From positions 54,426 through 118,425 of the forward strand of contig NZ_JADCKA010000005.1 in NCBI RefSeq assembly GCF_014982745.1: a stretch of DNA of 64,000 nt. The letters are read 5' to 3'. The translations under genes were made by a program, and so were the position numbers. Below the pieces are notes generated by a model, which made no database searches, was not told the DNA's origin, and was given only the letters and a program-made list of their open reading frames with translations. This document shows, piece by piece, positions 37,406 to 46,260 of this stretch. Source of the DNA: Gallibacter intestinalis. Its GTDB lineage: Bacteria > Bacillota > Clostridia > Peptostreptococcales > Anaerovoracaceae. Numbering within the stretch: position 1 is the stretch's first letter; each line of letters begins with the position of its first letter.

Positions 37406-38191
37406 TTACAGCGGCAAATCCTTTTTAGTAAATATAATGGTACCTGTAATATAGAGGACTATGGAAATGGATAGCATTATGATGAAGCTGGGAAGATAAC
37501 CATTGTCATCAAGAATTTTTTGTGTATCAAATAAAGTGTTAAGGGTAAAATATTTTAAAAAGTCTAGGCTATCTGAAAGCTTGATAATAAGGCTTATGAC
37601 AAAAAAGTAAAGAGGTATTCCGGCACCAGGTATAAGAGAGTTCTTCGATGTGTTAAAAATACAGGAAGAACAAAAGCAAATGCTACTGATGGTAAGGTGA
37701 TACAAAAAAACACCTAGATTCATTTTGAGAAATATCTCTATATCCAGTGCATCGGGCTGAAACATATCAGCAAAGAAAATACCAGTGGCGGATACGATTC
37801 CCCACATAACAGCTAGAGATAATATAAAATATAATGCACTTGATAAAACTATTTTAAGGCGTGTTACTGGCGTAGATAAAAAACCGGCAAGGTAGCCTTT
37901 GTCGATTTTCTCGGCTATGAGGCGATTTCCCACAAGGATTGAATACACCATGGGAAACAATATTGCCATAAGAGCATAAAAGGAATTTGCCATAAAGCCT
38001 ATCAGAGTACCGTTTCCAGTTAATATATTTTCCAGAAGAGTACCGCTTAATCCTGCTTGAGTATCTGTCATGATGGCAGGTGTAAATACATTTGTCATTA
38101 CTATGAGGAAAATGCATAAAACAATAGTAAATGCCGCAAGGAATTTCAGATTGGATTTTGTAATGTATTTAAAATAAGGGATGCTTATCAT
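37406..38191 (-). CDS. ABC-2 type transporter permease
   Basis: The 261-residue protein has six predicted membrane helices and a KIDKGYLAGFLSTPVTR segment between helices 2 and 3, typical of ABC-2 permeases. Its ATG overlaps the stop of the ATPase gene by 4 bp, so it is the second gene of an operon read leftwards. A TetR regulator is divergent from the pair. Substrate unknown. Confidence 0.88.
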   Translation of the reverse strand: MISIPYFKYITKSNLKFLAAFTIVLCIFLIVMTNVFTPAIMTDTQAGLSGTLLENILTGNGTLIGFMANSFYALMAILFPMVYSILVGNRLIAEKIDKGYLAGFLSTPVTRLKIVLSSALYFILSLAVMWGIVSATGIFFADMFQPDALDIEIFLKMNLGVFLYHLTISSICFCSSCIFNTSKNSLIPGAGIPLYFFVISLIIKLSDSLDFLKYFTLNTLFDTQKILDDNGYLPSFIIMLSISIVLYITGTIIFTKKDLPL

Positions 38192-39081
38192 TTTTCGTCA
38201 CCTCCGTAAAAGCGCATGAAATATTCCTCAAGAGTATGTTTTTCTTCAGTGAAAAATGCAATTTCATATTGAGAAAGTGTGTGTATTAACCGATTGAGTT
38301 CACTGTCAGTTATAGAAACGATAGCGAATTTACCGTTTTTATCTATTTCTGAATTGGGATACATGAGTGCAAATGTTGCTATGTCGGATTCTTTATTAAA
38401 TCCGATTTTGTATGTTTTGTATTGAGCATCTTTCATTTCCTTAACGGTAATCTGGCGTATTAGCCTGCCGTTTCTAATCATAACTACTCTGTCACAAGTT
38501 TTTTCAACTTCGTCAAAAATATGTGAGGAAAGCAGTATGGTTTTACCTTTTTCTTTTTCGGATTGTATAAGGTCTATAAATCTGCTCTGCATAAGAGGGT
38601 CAAGACCGCTAGTGGGCTCATCTAGGAGCAATATGTCAGGATTATGCATAAAAGCGGCAACGATACCGAGCTTTTGCTTCATACCCTTTGACATTTTTCG
38701 TATTTTAATATTGGGATCAAACTCAAATATATTGATTAGAGATTTAGCGAAAGAAAAATCTCTTGTACTGCGCATGCGTGATATGAGATGAAGATATGCG
38801 ATTCCTGTCATATCATCAGGGAAGCAAATTTCACCGGGAAGATAACCAATCTTTTGTTGTATCTCTTTTTGATTAGACCAACAGTTCATATTACATATGG
38901 ATGCGCTGCCGGATTGGGGTTTTATGAATCCCATCAGGTGGCGCATTGTAGTGGTTTTACCGGCTCCGTTTGGTCCAAGATAGCCGCATACTTCGCCATG
39001 AGTAAGGGAAAGGGTTATATCAAATATGCCCTTTCCATTACCATAGTCTTTTGTAAGATTGTTTATTTCTATGGCTTTCAT
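38188..39081 (-). CDS. ABC transporter ATP-binding protein (DrrA/BcrA type)
   Basis: The 297-residue ATPase has Walker A GPNGAGKTT, signature MSKGMKQKLG and Walker B LLLDEPTSGLDP, with an extended C-terminal domain of about 80 residues as in antibiotic exporters. The start has AAGGAGA. It is divergent from a TetR regulator, so induction by an exported toxic compound is the natural reading. Confidence 0.92.
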   Translation of the reverse strand: MKAIEINNLTKDYGNGKGIFDITLSLTHGEVCGYLGPNGAGKTTTMRHLMGFIKPQSGSASICNMNCWSNQKEIQQKIGYLPGEICFPDDMTGIAYLHLISRMRSTRDFSFAKSLINIFEFDPNIKIRKMSKGMKQKLGIVAAFMHNPDILLLDEPTSGLDPLMQSRFIDLIQSEKEKGKTILLSSHIFDEVEKTCDRVVMIRNGRLIRQITVKEMKDAQYKTYKIGFNKESDIATFALMYPNSEIDKNGKFAIVSITDSELNRLIHTLSQYEIAFFTEEKHTLEEYFMRFYGGDEK

Positions 39082-39156
39082 AACTGGTCTCCTTATTTGG
39101 CTTTATAAACAAATGGTAACTGCCATATTTTATGACTTCAATCGACAATAATATGA

Positions 39157-39170
39157 AAAATGTCCATTTT
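39157..39170. promoter_or_regulatory. Candidate TetR operator
   Basis: AAAATG-N2-CATTTT is a 14-bp dyad in the 122-bp gap between the divergent ABC and tetR genes. Position and symmetry fit a TetR operator; no binding data. Confidence 0.4.
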
Positions 39171-39203
39171 GTGATAAACTTTTACTCAGAATCGGAGGAA
39201 AAT

Positions 39204-39764
39204 ATGAAGGGTATTGATACTGAAAAGGAATTTCAAACAGCATTTTGGAAATGTTACGAGAAGGAACCATTGGAAAAGATTTCCGTAGGAAAGCTGTGTC
39301 AGAGTGCAGGGTATAACCGTTCGACATTTTACAATCATTTTACTGATATATATGAGTTGCGCGAAAAGTGCGTTGATGAAATGCTAGAACCGGTTAAGGC
39401 TAAAATTATGGATATTGAAGATATTAAAATGTTGTTTTACGGCAATGCTGTGGAGTTAATGATTTCTGGTAACTTCCTTAAAAATAATAAACATATAGAA
39501 ACATTATTTAAGTGGCACGATGAATATATATTGGGAGATAGAATTAAAAACAATTTAATGATGTGCGTGATGACTCACCATAAAGAAACAATATCCGATA
39601 TGGAAAAACTAGAAATAGTTCTTGATTACCAACTCTCAGGTGCTTTAGGAGTAATAAGAAATTGGTACAATAAAGGAAAGCATTCAGAAGGAGATATGCT
39701 TAAGGAAATATTTGAAATTGCTTCAAAGGGAGTTTTTAATGCATTAAGAGAAATCTTAAAATAG
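39204..39764 (+). CDS. TetR/AcrR-family regulator
   Basis: The 186-residue protein has a TetR HTH at about residues 8-55 (ISVGKLCQSAGYNRSTFYNHFTDIYEL) and an all-helical ligand domain. ATG 39204 follows CGGAGGA; the upstream in-frame ATG at 39132 has no such site. It probably represses the divergent ABC exporter operon. Confidence 0.9.
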   Translation: MKGIDTEKEFQTAFWKCYEKEPLEKISVGKLCQSAGYNRSTFYNHFTDIYELREKCVDEMLEPVKAKIMDIEDIKMLFYGNAVELMISGNFLKNNKHIETLFKWHDEYILGDRIKNNLMMCVMTHHKETISDMEKLEIVLDYQLSGALGVIRNWYNKGKHSEGDMLKEIFEIASKGVFNALREILK

Positions 39765-39785
39765 AATAAAAATATATACTTATAG

Positions 39786-39821
39786 AAAAACAGCGACCGA
39801 GGATAAAAGGCCGCTGTTTTT
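39786..39821 (+). terminator. Terminator after tetR
   Basis: AAAAACAGCGACC and GGCCGCTGTTTTT form a hairpin with one mismatch. Confidence 0.85.
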
Positions 39822-39850
39822 ATATGGAAACAAGTTATTTGGGGAATATT

Positions 39851-40045
39851 TTATTTAATATATTTCTTTTTAAGAAGTGCCGCACAGCCTGCACCACCTG
39901 CAACGAGCAGAGTCAAAGCAGCTGCCATGGCAAAGTCGTCGGAAGTCTTTACAGGATCACTTTCGGAATCCTTGTTAGAACCCTTGTCAGAATCCATTGC
40001 TTCATCGTTTGTTGATTCAGAGGTTGCAGCGTGTTGAATAAATAT
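39851..40045 (-). pseudogene. 3' remnant of a surface-anchored protein gene
   Basis: The minus strand encodes about 64 residues open between stops but without a plausible start codon. The sequence is acidic and Ser-rich (SDKGSNKDSESDPVK), then TSDDFAMAAALTLLVAG and a KKKYIK tail. This is the layout of a C-terminal cell-wall sorting region: spacer, PVKTSDD in place of an LPxTG-like motif, hydrophobic helix and positive tail. The 5' part is missing, so this looks like a decayed gene end. Confidence 0.6.
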
Positions 40046-40135
40046 TTAATGTGAATAGATATCATCTGTTAATTATGGGCAAAAGGCCGGTTTCGTGATA
40101 AAATATATATATCTGAATAAAGAGGAGGAAATAAG

Positions 40136-41263
40136 ATGAGCTCAAAAGTGTATTTTGCAGATATGCATGTCAAAATGGGAGACAGCATACTCGATAAATT
40201 TAAAAGATTGATTATTAAAGCCGGAATCGACGAAATCGATTTTCAGGATAAATTTGTAGCGGTAAAGGTGCATTTCGGAGAAGTTGGCAACATGGCTTTT
40301 CTGCGTCAGCAGTATGCTAAGGTTCTGTGCGACCACATTAAGGAAAAGGGAGGCAAGCCTTTCTTGACAGACTCAAACACTCTTTATGTGGGATACAGAA
40401 ACAACGCTCTCAATCATCTGGATGCGGCATATATGAACGGCTACAATCCTCTTTCCACAGGGGTGCATACAATTATTGCCGATGGTCTTAGAGGAACCGA
40501 TGAAAGAGCTATTCCTGTTGAAGGCGGAGAATATGTAAAGGAAGCCAAGATAGGTGCAGCCATCGCGGAAGCGGATATCGTAATTGCCCTTTCTCACTTC
40601 AAGGGCCATATCAATGCCGGATTTGGCGGATGCCTTAAGAACATCGGTATGGGAAGCGGATCAAAGCAGGGTAAGATGGAAATGCACAGCAGCGGAACAC
40701 CTAGAATTTCAAAGAGCAGATGTATCGGATGCGGAATGTGCGTTAAGAACTGTGCCAACGATGGTGTCCATGTAATCGACGGTAAAGCTGTTATCGATGA
40801 AGAGCACTGCCTTGGATGCGGTTTCTGTATCGCATACTGTCCTAAGGAAGCTATCATGACAAAGTGGGATGAGGCTAAGCCGGTAATGAATAAGAAAATT
40901 GCCGAATACACCAAGGCAGTAATCGACGGAAAGCCATCATTTAATATCAACATGCTGATAGATGTTTCTCCGCAGTGCGACTGCGATAGCTGCAATGATG
41001 TGCCTATTATTCCTGATGTAGGAATGTTCGCTTCCTTTGATCCAGTTGCCATTGACCAGGCATGTGTAGATGCTGCAAACAGACAGCCTGTTATTGAAGG
41101 TAGTGCAGCCGATGTGGAAGAGCACGACCATGACCACGATCACGACCATGTTCACGATTTGTTCAAGGTTGTACACCCTGACACCGACTGGGAAGCAGGA
41201 CTTATACATGCAGAAAAGCTCGGTATCGGCACAAGAGAATATGAGCTGGTGACAGTTGAATAG
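40136..41263 (+). CDS. DUF362 protein with 4Fe-4S ferredoxin domain
   Basis: The 375-residue protein has a DUF362 domain at about residues 1-180, then two 4Fe-4S motifs, CIGCGMCVKNC and CLGCGFCIAYCP, at about 199-240, then a further DUF362-like part with CDCDSC. Near residues 330-342 lies a His/Asp repeat (EEHDHDHDHDHVHD), a likely metal-binding loop. The function is unknown; a redox or metal-handling role is inferred. It starts behind AGAGGAGG and ends in a terminator. Confidence 0.85.
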   Translation: MSSKVYFADMHVKMGDSILDKFKRLIIKAGIDEIDFQDKFVAVKVHFGEVGNMAFLRQQYAKVLCDHIKEKGGKPFLTDSNTLYVGYRNNALNHLDAAYMNGYNPLSTGVHTIIADGLRGTDERAIPVEGGEYVKEAKIGAAIAEADIVIALSHFKGHINAGFGGCLKNIGMGSGSKQGKMEMHSSGTPRISKSRCIGCGMCVKNCANDGVHVIDGKAVIDEEHCLGCGFCIAYCPKEAIMTKWDEAKPVMNKKIAEYTKAVIDGKPSFNINMLIDVSPQCDCDSCNDVPIIPDVGMFASFDPVAIDQACVDAANRQPVIEGSAADVEEHDHDHDHDHVHDLFKVVHPDTDWEAGLIHAEKLGIGTREYELVTVE

Positions 41264-41279
41264 GATTATCAAAGTAATA

Positions 41280-41308
41280 GAGCCCGCGACAATGTTCGTG
41301 GGCTTTTA
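41280..41308 (+). terminator. Terminator after DUF362 gene
   Basis: AGCCCGCGA and TTCGTGGGCT form a stem followed by TTTT. Confidence 0.82.
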
Positions 41309-41424
41309 TTGTATCGGCAAAAAACAAAAAATGATATTACTTTGCAGTTATAGATTTATTGCCGATAATATGATATGCTATTTCATAATGAAAGATATCT
41401 TTTAAATTGGAAGGAAATTGATAT

Positions 41425-42315
41425 ATGAGATATATTTCGGTAAGAGAAATGGCTAAAAAATGGAATATGTCAGAACGAAGTGTAAGAAACTATTGCACTC
41501 AAGGACGAGTACAAGGTGCCATTTTAAAAGGAAAGACTTGGAGTATTCCGGAAAACGCAGAAAAGCCGGAGCGTTTAAATAAGAAAAAGGAATCACAAAT
41601 TACTTTACTTGATATTTTGCAGGATCAAAAAAAGAATAAGTATTCTGGTGGTATTTATCATAAAACACAGATTGACTTGACATACAATTCAAATCATATA
41701 GAAGGAAGTCGTCTGACATATGACCAGACAAGATATATATTTGAAACCAATACTATTGGTGTTGAAAATGAAGTTTTGAATGTAAATGATATTATTGAAA
41801 CGGTAAATCATTTTCGCTGTGTTGATGTGATTATTGATAATGCAAAAGCTACATTAACAGAAAAACTTATAAAGGAGCTGCATCTTATTTTGAAAACCGG
41901 CACTAGCGATGCGGGTAAGGCTTGGTTTTCTGTTGGTGATTATAAAAAACTACCTAATGAGGTCGGAGGGATGGAAACGGCTTTGCCAGAAGAAGTCAAT
42001 GATAAGATGAAAAGATTGCTGTCTGAGTATAACAGCAAGAAAGGAAAAACTTTGGAGGACATTCTTGAATTTCATGTAAGATTTGAGCATATACATCCTT
42101 TCCAAGATGGTAATGGCCGTGTGGGAAGATTGATTATGTTTAAGGAATGTCTAAAATATAATATCGTGCCCTTTATTATTGATGACGACTTAAAGATTTT
42201 TTACTATCGTGGCTTAAAGGAGTGGAATCAAGAAAGAGGATATCTAATTGATACTTGTCTTGCGGCGCAGGATAAATATAAGGCATATTTGGATTATTTT
42301 AGGATTGATTATTGA
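41425..42315 (+). CDS. Fic-family protein with N-terminal HTH
   Basis: The 296-residue protein begins with a MerR-like helix-turn-helix (VREMAKKWNMSERSVRNYCTQGRV) and carries a Fic domain with the full motif HPFQDGNGRVGR around residue 225. Fic enzymes transfer AMP to target proteins. SNHIEG near residue 90 fits the N-terminal inhibitory motif [ST]xxxE[GN], so it is likely self-inhibited. Before the element inserted, it lay 21 bp ahead of the phosphatase gene now at 57641, so the two were probably one operon. Confidence 0.9.
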   Translation: MRYISVREMAKKWNMSERSVRNYCTQGRVQGAILKGKTWSIPENAEKPERLNKKKESQITLLDILQDQKKNKYSGGIYHKTQIDLTYNSNHIEGSRLTYDQTRYIFETNTIGVENEVLNVNDIIETVNHFRCVDVIIDNAKATLTEKLIKELHLILKTGTSDAGKAWFSVGDYKKLPNEVGGMETALPEEVNDKMKRLLSEYNSKKGKTLEDILEFHVRFEHIHPFQDGNGRVGRLIMFKECLKYNIVPFIIDDDLKIFYYRGLKEWNQERGYLIDTCLAAQDKYKAYLDYFRIDY

Positions 42316-42316
42316 T

Positions 42317-42373
42317 AAAAGCGAGGAATTTGAAGGATGAAAAAAATACTGTTCATATGCCACGGCAATATTT
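42317..42373 (+). repeat. attL: left copy of 57-bp direct repeat
   Basis: This 57-bp stretch is identical to 57621-57677. It holds the ribosome binding site and the first codons of the phosphatase gene. The two copies bound a region with its own excisionase and integrase, so they are read as attL and attR. Confidence 0.93.
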
Positions 42374-42414
42374 TATATCATCTTTTAAATCTTGAAAAAA
42401 CAATGTTTGCGTGA
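42337..42414 (+). pseudogene. Stub of the phosphatase gene at the left junction
   Basis: The ATG at 42337 opens MKKILFICHGNI, identical to the start of the phosphatase at 57641, then diverges into element sequence and stops at 42414 after 25 codons. It lacks the rest of the catalytic loop and cannot be functional, but still has its ribosome binding site and could be translated with the Fic gene. Confidence 0.88.
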
Positions 42415-42427
42415 TTTGTAAAAATGA

Positions 42428-42446
42428 TTTATACCTAATTTATACC
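42428..42446 (+). repeat. Left arm-type repeats TTTATACC
   Basis: TTTATACC occurs at 42428 and 42439 with 11-bp spacing, 55 bp inside the left end. The same octamer recurs at the right end beside the integrase gene. These are candidate integrase arm-binding sites. Confidence 0.65.
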
Positions 42447-42494
42447 TATACGTTATTACTAAGTAGGAAGACCGTCATTATATTAATTTAAGGA

Positions 42495-42523
42495 AGAGTT
42501 TCTAGAGCGAAACTCTTTTTTTT
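42495..42523 (+). terminator. Terminator at left end of element
   Basis: AGAGTTTC-tagagc-GAAACTCT followed by TTTTTTT. It would stop transcription entering the element from the Fic gene. Confidence 0.85.
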
Positions 42524-42525
42524 AT

Positions 42526-42811
42526 ATAAAAAAGACTATCTCTACAGCGGTCGAGGGTACAAGTCCTCAACCTACAAATATTGATAGTCTTTATTTCTGA
42601 TCAGTGTCGCTCGGGCTACAATTGCCGTCAGAGTTAACCAGATATTTTGAAGCATAGCCACTCCGACACCTGTACAAGCCGGCGTCCGTATGTCCGAAAC
42701 GACTAGTGGGACTGCTTCTTTTTTAGTAGAAGCTGGCGGCGGAGCCGCCCAGGCTTTTAAGGGCCTAACTTCTACTAACATTATTCTATTGAAATGATTA
42801 GATAGTGTCAA
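42526..42811 (-). ncRNA. Putative structured RNA or small-peptide transcript (minus strand)
   Basis: On the minus strand a consensus promoter, TTGACA (42811-42806) and TAGAAT (42788-42783) 17 bp apart, predicts a start near 42776. The transcript begins with a perfect 10-bp stem (42769-42778 with 42723-42732) that encloses a GGCGGC/GCCGCC hairpin. A second domain, GTGTCG-GGCTA with TAGCC-CGACAC, spans about 42604-42667. A terminator stem AAAGACTATC/GATAGTCTTT (42526-42594) ends it, about 250 nt in all. An overlapping 27-codon frame ends in ARATLIRNKDYQYL; whether it is translated is unknown. Confidence 0.5.
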
Positions 42812-42843
42812 GTATATTGATTTGAACTTAAAGTATAAAAAAT

Positions 42844-42912
42844 AGTAGCAAAAAGGTTCAACCCGGTGACCTTGCAAGCAAGACCGCTCCGAGCCAATTT
42901 GCTACTATTATA
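42844..42912 (-). terminator. Long hairpin upstream of the structured transcript
   Basis: AATAGTAGCAAA and TTTGCTACTATT form a perfect 12-bp stem enclosing about 45 nt. On the minus strand it is followed by TTTTTTATAC, so it can act as a terminator ahead of the promoter at 42806-42811. The enclosed sequence looks vaguely tRNA-like but does not fold as a tRNA. Confidence 0.5.
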
Positions 42913-42993
42913 TGTACCTTTTCGATACAGGAAAAAATCTGACTTGACGTACAGTAGAAAGCCTTTAAATATATGGAAAAACGCTTGTTTTTG

Positions 42994-43002
42994 TGGTATG
43001 AT
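42994..43002 (+). promoter_or_regulatory. Extended -10 of the restriction-like operon
   Basis: TGGTATGAT is an extended -10 about 85 bp before the helicase gene, the best promoter candidate for the two-gene cassette. Confidence 0.4.
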
Positions 43003-43086
43003 TTAGGTTAATGAAAAAAACAGGCATTTTACAGAAAGGTACACATTTTGGAAAGTGCCGTTTGAGATAACACAGGAGGAAACATC

Positions 43087-46000
43087 ATGGTTCACACAGA
43101 TTTGAAATTTTTTACGAATGAGCCGGAAAGAGATTTATACAGTCGCTTTGCTGCCATTCTGAAAAGCAATACACAATTTTTTGATGTTCTTGTTGGTTAT
43201 TTCAGAGCCAGCGGCTTTTTCAAAATGTACGAAGCTCTGGAACAAGTAGAGAGAATCAGAATACTGGTTGGTCTTAATGTGGATAGATATACAGTTAAAA
43301 TTATTGACCGTGTAAATAATGAAGCACAATATGCTGCTATTTCAACTACTGATGGAAAAGAAATTATCGCAAGTGAAATCGAAAAAGAATTTGAAACAGC
43401 AACAAGCTCCGCACAGGTGGAAAAAGGTGTCCGTGTTTTCATGGATTGGCTGAAATCTGGAAAACTGGAAATGCGTATGTACACTGAAGCACCGATTCAT
43501 GCAAAGGTTTATATCATGCGAAAGGATCAGGAGAAAGTACCGGACACATTTGGAAGTGTGATTACTGGTTCCAGTAACTTTTCTGAAGCCGGTTTGGTAA
43601 ATAACCTTGAATTTAATGTGGAATTGAAAGACTACGCAGATGTCAAGTTTGCACTTGATAAATTTGAAGAACTATGGGCGCAGGGTACAGATATTCGTGA
43701 CACTTATATCGAAGCCGTAGAACAGCACACTTGGATGAGGGATGATATTACCCCTTATCAGCTGTATTTGAAAACACTATATGAATTCTTCAAAGAAGAA
43801 ATCAATGCAGACAAAGAGAATTTTGAAACATTGCTTCCAGAAGGATATATGCGCTTACAGTATCAGATTGATGCTGTAACACAGGCGAGACAGAAACTGG
43901 ATGCGTATAATGGCGTATTTATTTCAGACGTTGTAGGTCTTGGTAAAACTTATATCTGCGCCATGCTTGCAAACAGTTTCAACAGAAATGCGTATAAGCT
44001 GATTGTGTGTCCGCCTGTATTGGTCGATTACTGGAGAAGTGTTTTGCAGGAATTTGATGTTGCCCGCTGTGATGTGGAATCTCTTGGTAAGTTAGACAAG
44101 ATTATTGCAAGAGGGACTGATAAATACTCTTATGTGTTTGTTGACGAGGCGCATCGTTTCCGTAACAGCGGCACCGAGGCATTTACAGAATTGCATCAGA
44201 TTTGTCGTGGGAAAAAGGTTATTTTAATTTCTGCAACACCTATTAACAATTATACCAGTGATGTGGAAAATCAGATTTATCTGTTCCAGGCAAAGCAGAG
44301 TGGCACGATTAACGGTATTAAAAATATCGAAGGCTTTTTCCGTGGCTTAAATGCAAAACTTGCGAAGAAACCAAAGGGTTCGGCTGCATATATGGAACAG
44401 CTTCGAGAGAATTCGGAAATTATTCGTGACAAGCTGATTCGTGAAGTTATGATTCGTCGTACCAGAAGTGAAATTCAGCAATATTATGCAGATGATCTTG
44501 CAAAACAGGGATTGACATTCCCGAAAGCAGGTAGTCCGGAGAAAATCATTTATTCCTTTGACGAGGAAACGGATGATGCGTTCTCCCAGACTATCAATAT
44601 CATCAAGGATTTTAAATATGCCCGTTATACACCTTTGTTGTACCTGAAAGATAAAAAGAAGTATGCAACTATGCTTGCTGCACAGCGTAACATGGGCGGA
44701 TTTATGAAAGGTATCCTTGTAAAACGTCTGGAAAGCAGTTTTTATGCGTTCCGTAAGACTTTGGAGCGTTTCATTGAATCCTATGAAAAATTCATTGAAA
44801 TGTCCAAGACTGGAAAAATTTATATCAGCAAGAAAGTAAATGTGTACGACCTTTTGGATGATGGCAATACACAGAAGCTGATGTATCTGATTGAACAACA
44901 GGATGTCATGGAATTTGAAACAAAGGAATTTTCTTCCCAGTTCTTCCGTGATTTGCAGACAGATTTGGCACAGTTGAAGTCTATGCAGTTTATCTGGTCG
45001 TTGATTGGCAATGATCCGAAACTGAACGAGTTTAAGCGAAATCTTACAACAAATCCGCTGATGAAAGGAAAAAAGGCAATTGTCTTTACTGAATCTACGG
45101 AAACAGCACAGTATCTGTATGAAGAATTAAAAGAAATTTACGGAGAACGAATTATCTATTTCAGTGGTCAGAGCGGTGCAGCATTGAAAGTTGAAATTGA
45201 AGATAGTTTTAATCCGAAATTTAAGAATAAAAACAACGATAAGTATGACCTTCTTATTACTACGGATGTATTGGCAGAAGGTATCAACCTGCATCGTGCG
45301 AATGTTCTTGTGAACTATGATCTTCCTTGGAACCCAACTCGCATCATGCAGCGTGTCGGTCGTATCAATCGTGTTGGTACAGAGTACGACCGAATTTATG
45401 TATTTAACTTCTTTCCGACTGCACAGAGTAAGAAGCAGATGCCATTAGAAGAACGTATTCTGGAAAAATTGCAGGCTTTCCACGATACACTTGGTGAGGA
45501 CTTCAAATATCTGTCTGATGATGAAGAAGTATCTTCCAAAAAGCTGTTCTCGGATTTGACATCCGATTTGGATGGAGAGGAAGAAAGTACCAACCCTGAG
45601 TTGGCTTATCTGGCTATTATCCGCCAGATTCGTGATAATGACCCGAAACTGTTTTCGATGATTAAGCGTTTGCCAAAAAAAGCAAAGGCAGGTAAGTCTT
45701 CTGAAAAGCTATCAGAAGATTCTACAGTTACTTTTATCCGTCAGGGCGCATTAAAAACATTTTTTGTCAGCTCTGAAGCTGAGACTAAACAACTGTCCTT
45801 TATGCAGGCGATTGATTTGATTAAGGCAGAACCGGATGATGCAAAAGTCAGTGTTTCAAGTAAGTTTTATGAACACTTCGACAGTAACAGCACTGCTTTT
45901 GACCAGATGCTTGTGGCAGAGGAAGAAGTGTCTACAGAAAAAGTAATGGTTGCCGGCAATGATGCAAAAATTATTCGTTTGCTGAAAGCAATGAAAACAG

Positions 46001-46260
46001 AGCCACGTCTTACTGATTATCAGGAGCAGACGATTGAGAAGTTGATAGCACTTTGGGAAAACGGTGAGATTCCGGCAAAGGTTTCGAAGGATGTCATGAA
46101 AAAGAGCAAAGTTGTTGGAGATGTTCTGGAACTTTACTATGAAATCCTGAAATTAGTACCTCCAACTTACTTTGAGGAACGCAAGAGCCAGAAAACACAG
46201 GTGGATGGGGAAAAGCAGATTGTTCTCTCCTGCTATCTGAAAACGGGAGGTACACGATAA
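43087..46260 (+). CDS. PLD-nuclease/SNF2 helicase of restriction-like cassette
   Basis: The 1057-residue protein has an N-terminal phospholipase-D-like nuclease domain with one HxK (His138, Lys140) and GSSN (161-164) motif, so two chains would be needed for a full active site. A SNF2/superfamily 2 helicase core follows: GLGKT near 284, DEAH near 353, SATP, and QRVGRINRVG near 755. A C-terminal region of about 230 residues is unassigned. The methylase gene starts directly after its stop. Together they look like a restriction system in which this protein translocates and cuts DNA. Confidence 0.85.
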   Translation: MVHTDLKFFTNEPERDLYSRFAAILKSNTQFFDVLVGYFRASGFFKMYEALEQVERIRILVGLNVDRYTVKIIDRVNNEAQYAAISTTDGKEIIASEIEKEFETATSSAQVEKGVRVFMDWLKSGKLEMRMYTEAPIHAKVYIMRKDQEKVPDTFGSVITGSSNFSEAGLVNNLEFNVELKDYADVKFALDKFEELWAQGTDIRDTYIEAVEQHTWMRDDITPYQLYLKTLYEFFKEEINADKENFETLLPEGYMRLQYQIDAVTQARQKLDAYNGVFISDVVGLGKTYICAMLANSFNRNAYKLIVCPPVLVDYWRSVLQEFDVARCDVESLGKLDKIIARGTDKYSYVFVDEAHRFRNSGTEAFTELHQICRGKKVILISATPINNYTSDVENQIYLFQAKQSGTINGIKNIEGFFRGLNAKLAKKPKGSAAYMEQLRENSEIIRDKLIREVMIRRTRSEIQQYYADDLAKQGLTFPKAGSPEKIIYSFDEETDDAFSQTINIIKDFKYARYTPLLYLKDKKKYATMLAAQRNMGGFMKGILVKRLESSFYAFRKTLERFIESYEKFIEMSKTGKIYISKKVNVYDLLDDGNTQKLMYLIEQQDVMEFETKEFSSQFFRDLQTDLAQLKSMQFIWSLIGNDPKLNEFKRNLTTNPLMKGKKAIVFTESTETAQYLYEELKEIYGERIIYFSGQSGAALKVEIEDSFNPKFKNKNNDKYDLLITTDVLAEGINLHRANVLVNYDLPWNPTRIMQRVGRINRVGTEYDRIYVFNFFPTAQSKKQMPLEERILEKLQAFHDTLGEDFKYLSDDEEVSSKKLFSDLTSDLDGEEESTNPELAYLAIIRQIRDNDPKLFSMIKRLPKKAKAGKSSEKLSEDSTVTFIRQGALKTFFVSSEAETKQLSFMQAIDLIKAEPDDAKVSVSSKFYEHFDSNSTAFDQMLVAEEEVSTEKVMVAGNDAKIIRLLKAMKTEPRLTDYQEQTIEKLIALWENGEIPAKVSKDVMKKSKVVGDVLELYYEILKLVPPTYFEERKSQKTQVDGEKQIVLSCYLKTGGTR

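Noticed and set aside
42572..42877. Minus-strand frame of 101 codons near the left end of the element
   Set aside because: Most of it lies upstream of the predicted transcript start and across strong stems, and its composition is not protein-like. Only the last 27 codons, behind an internal ATG, were kept as a possibility.
42844..42912. tRNA-like sequence on the minus strand with GGTCTTGCTTGCAAGGTC
   Set aside because: The anticodon stem would need an 8-base loop, the T-arm is degenerate and the acceptor does not form. A long terminator-like hairpin explains it better.
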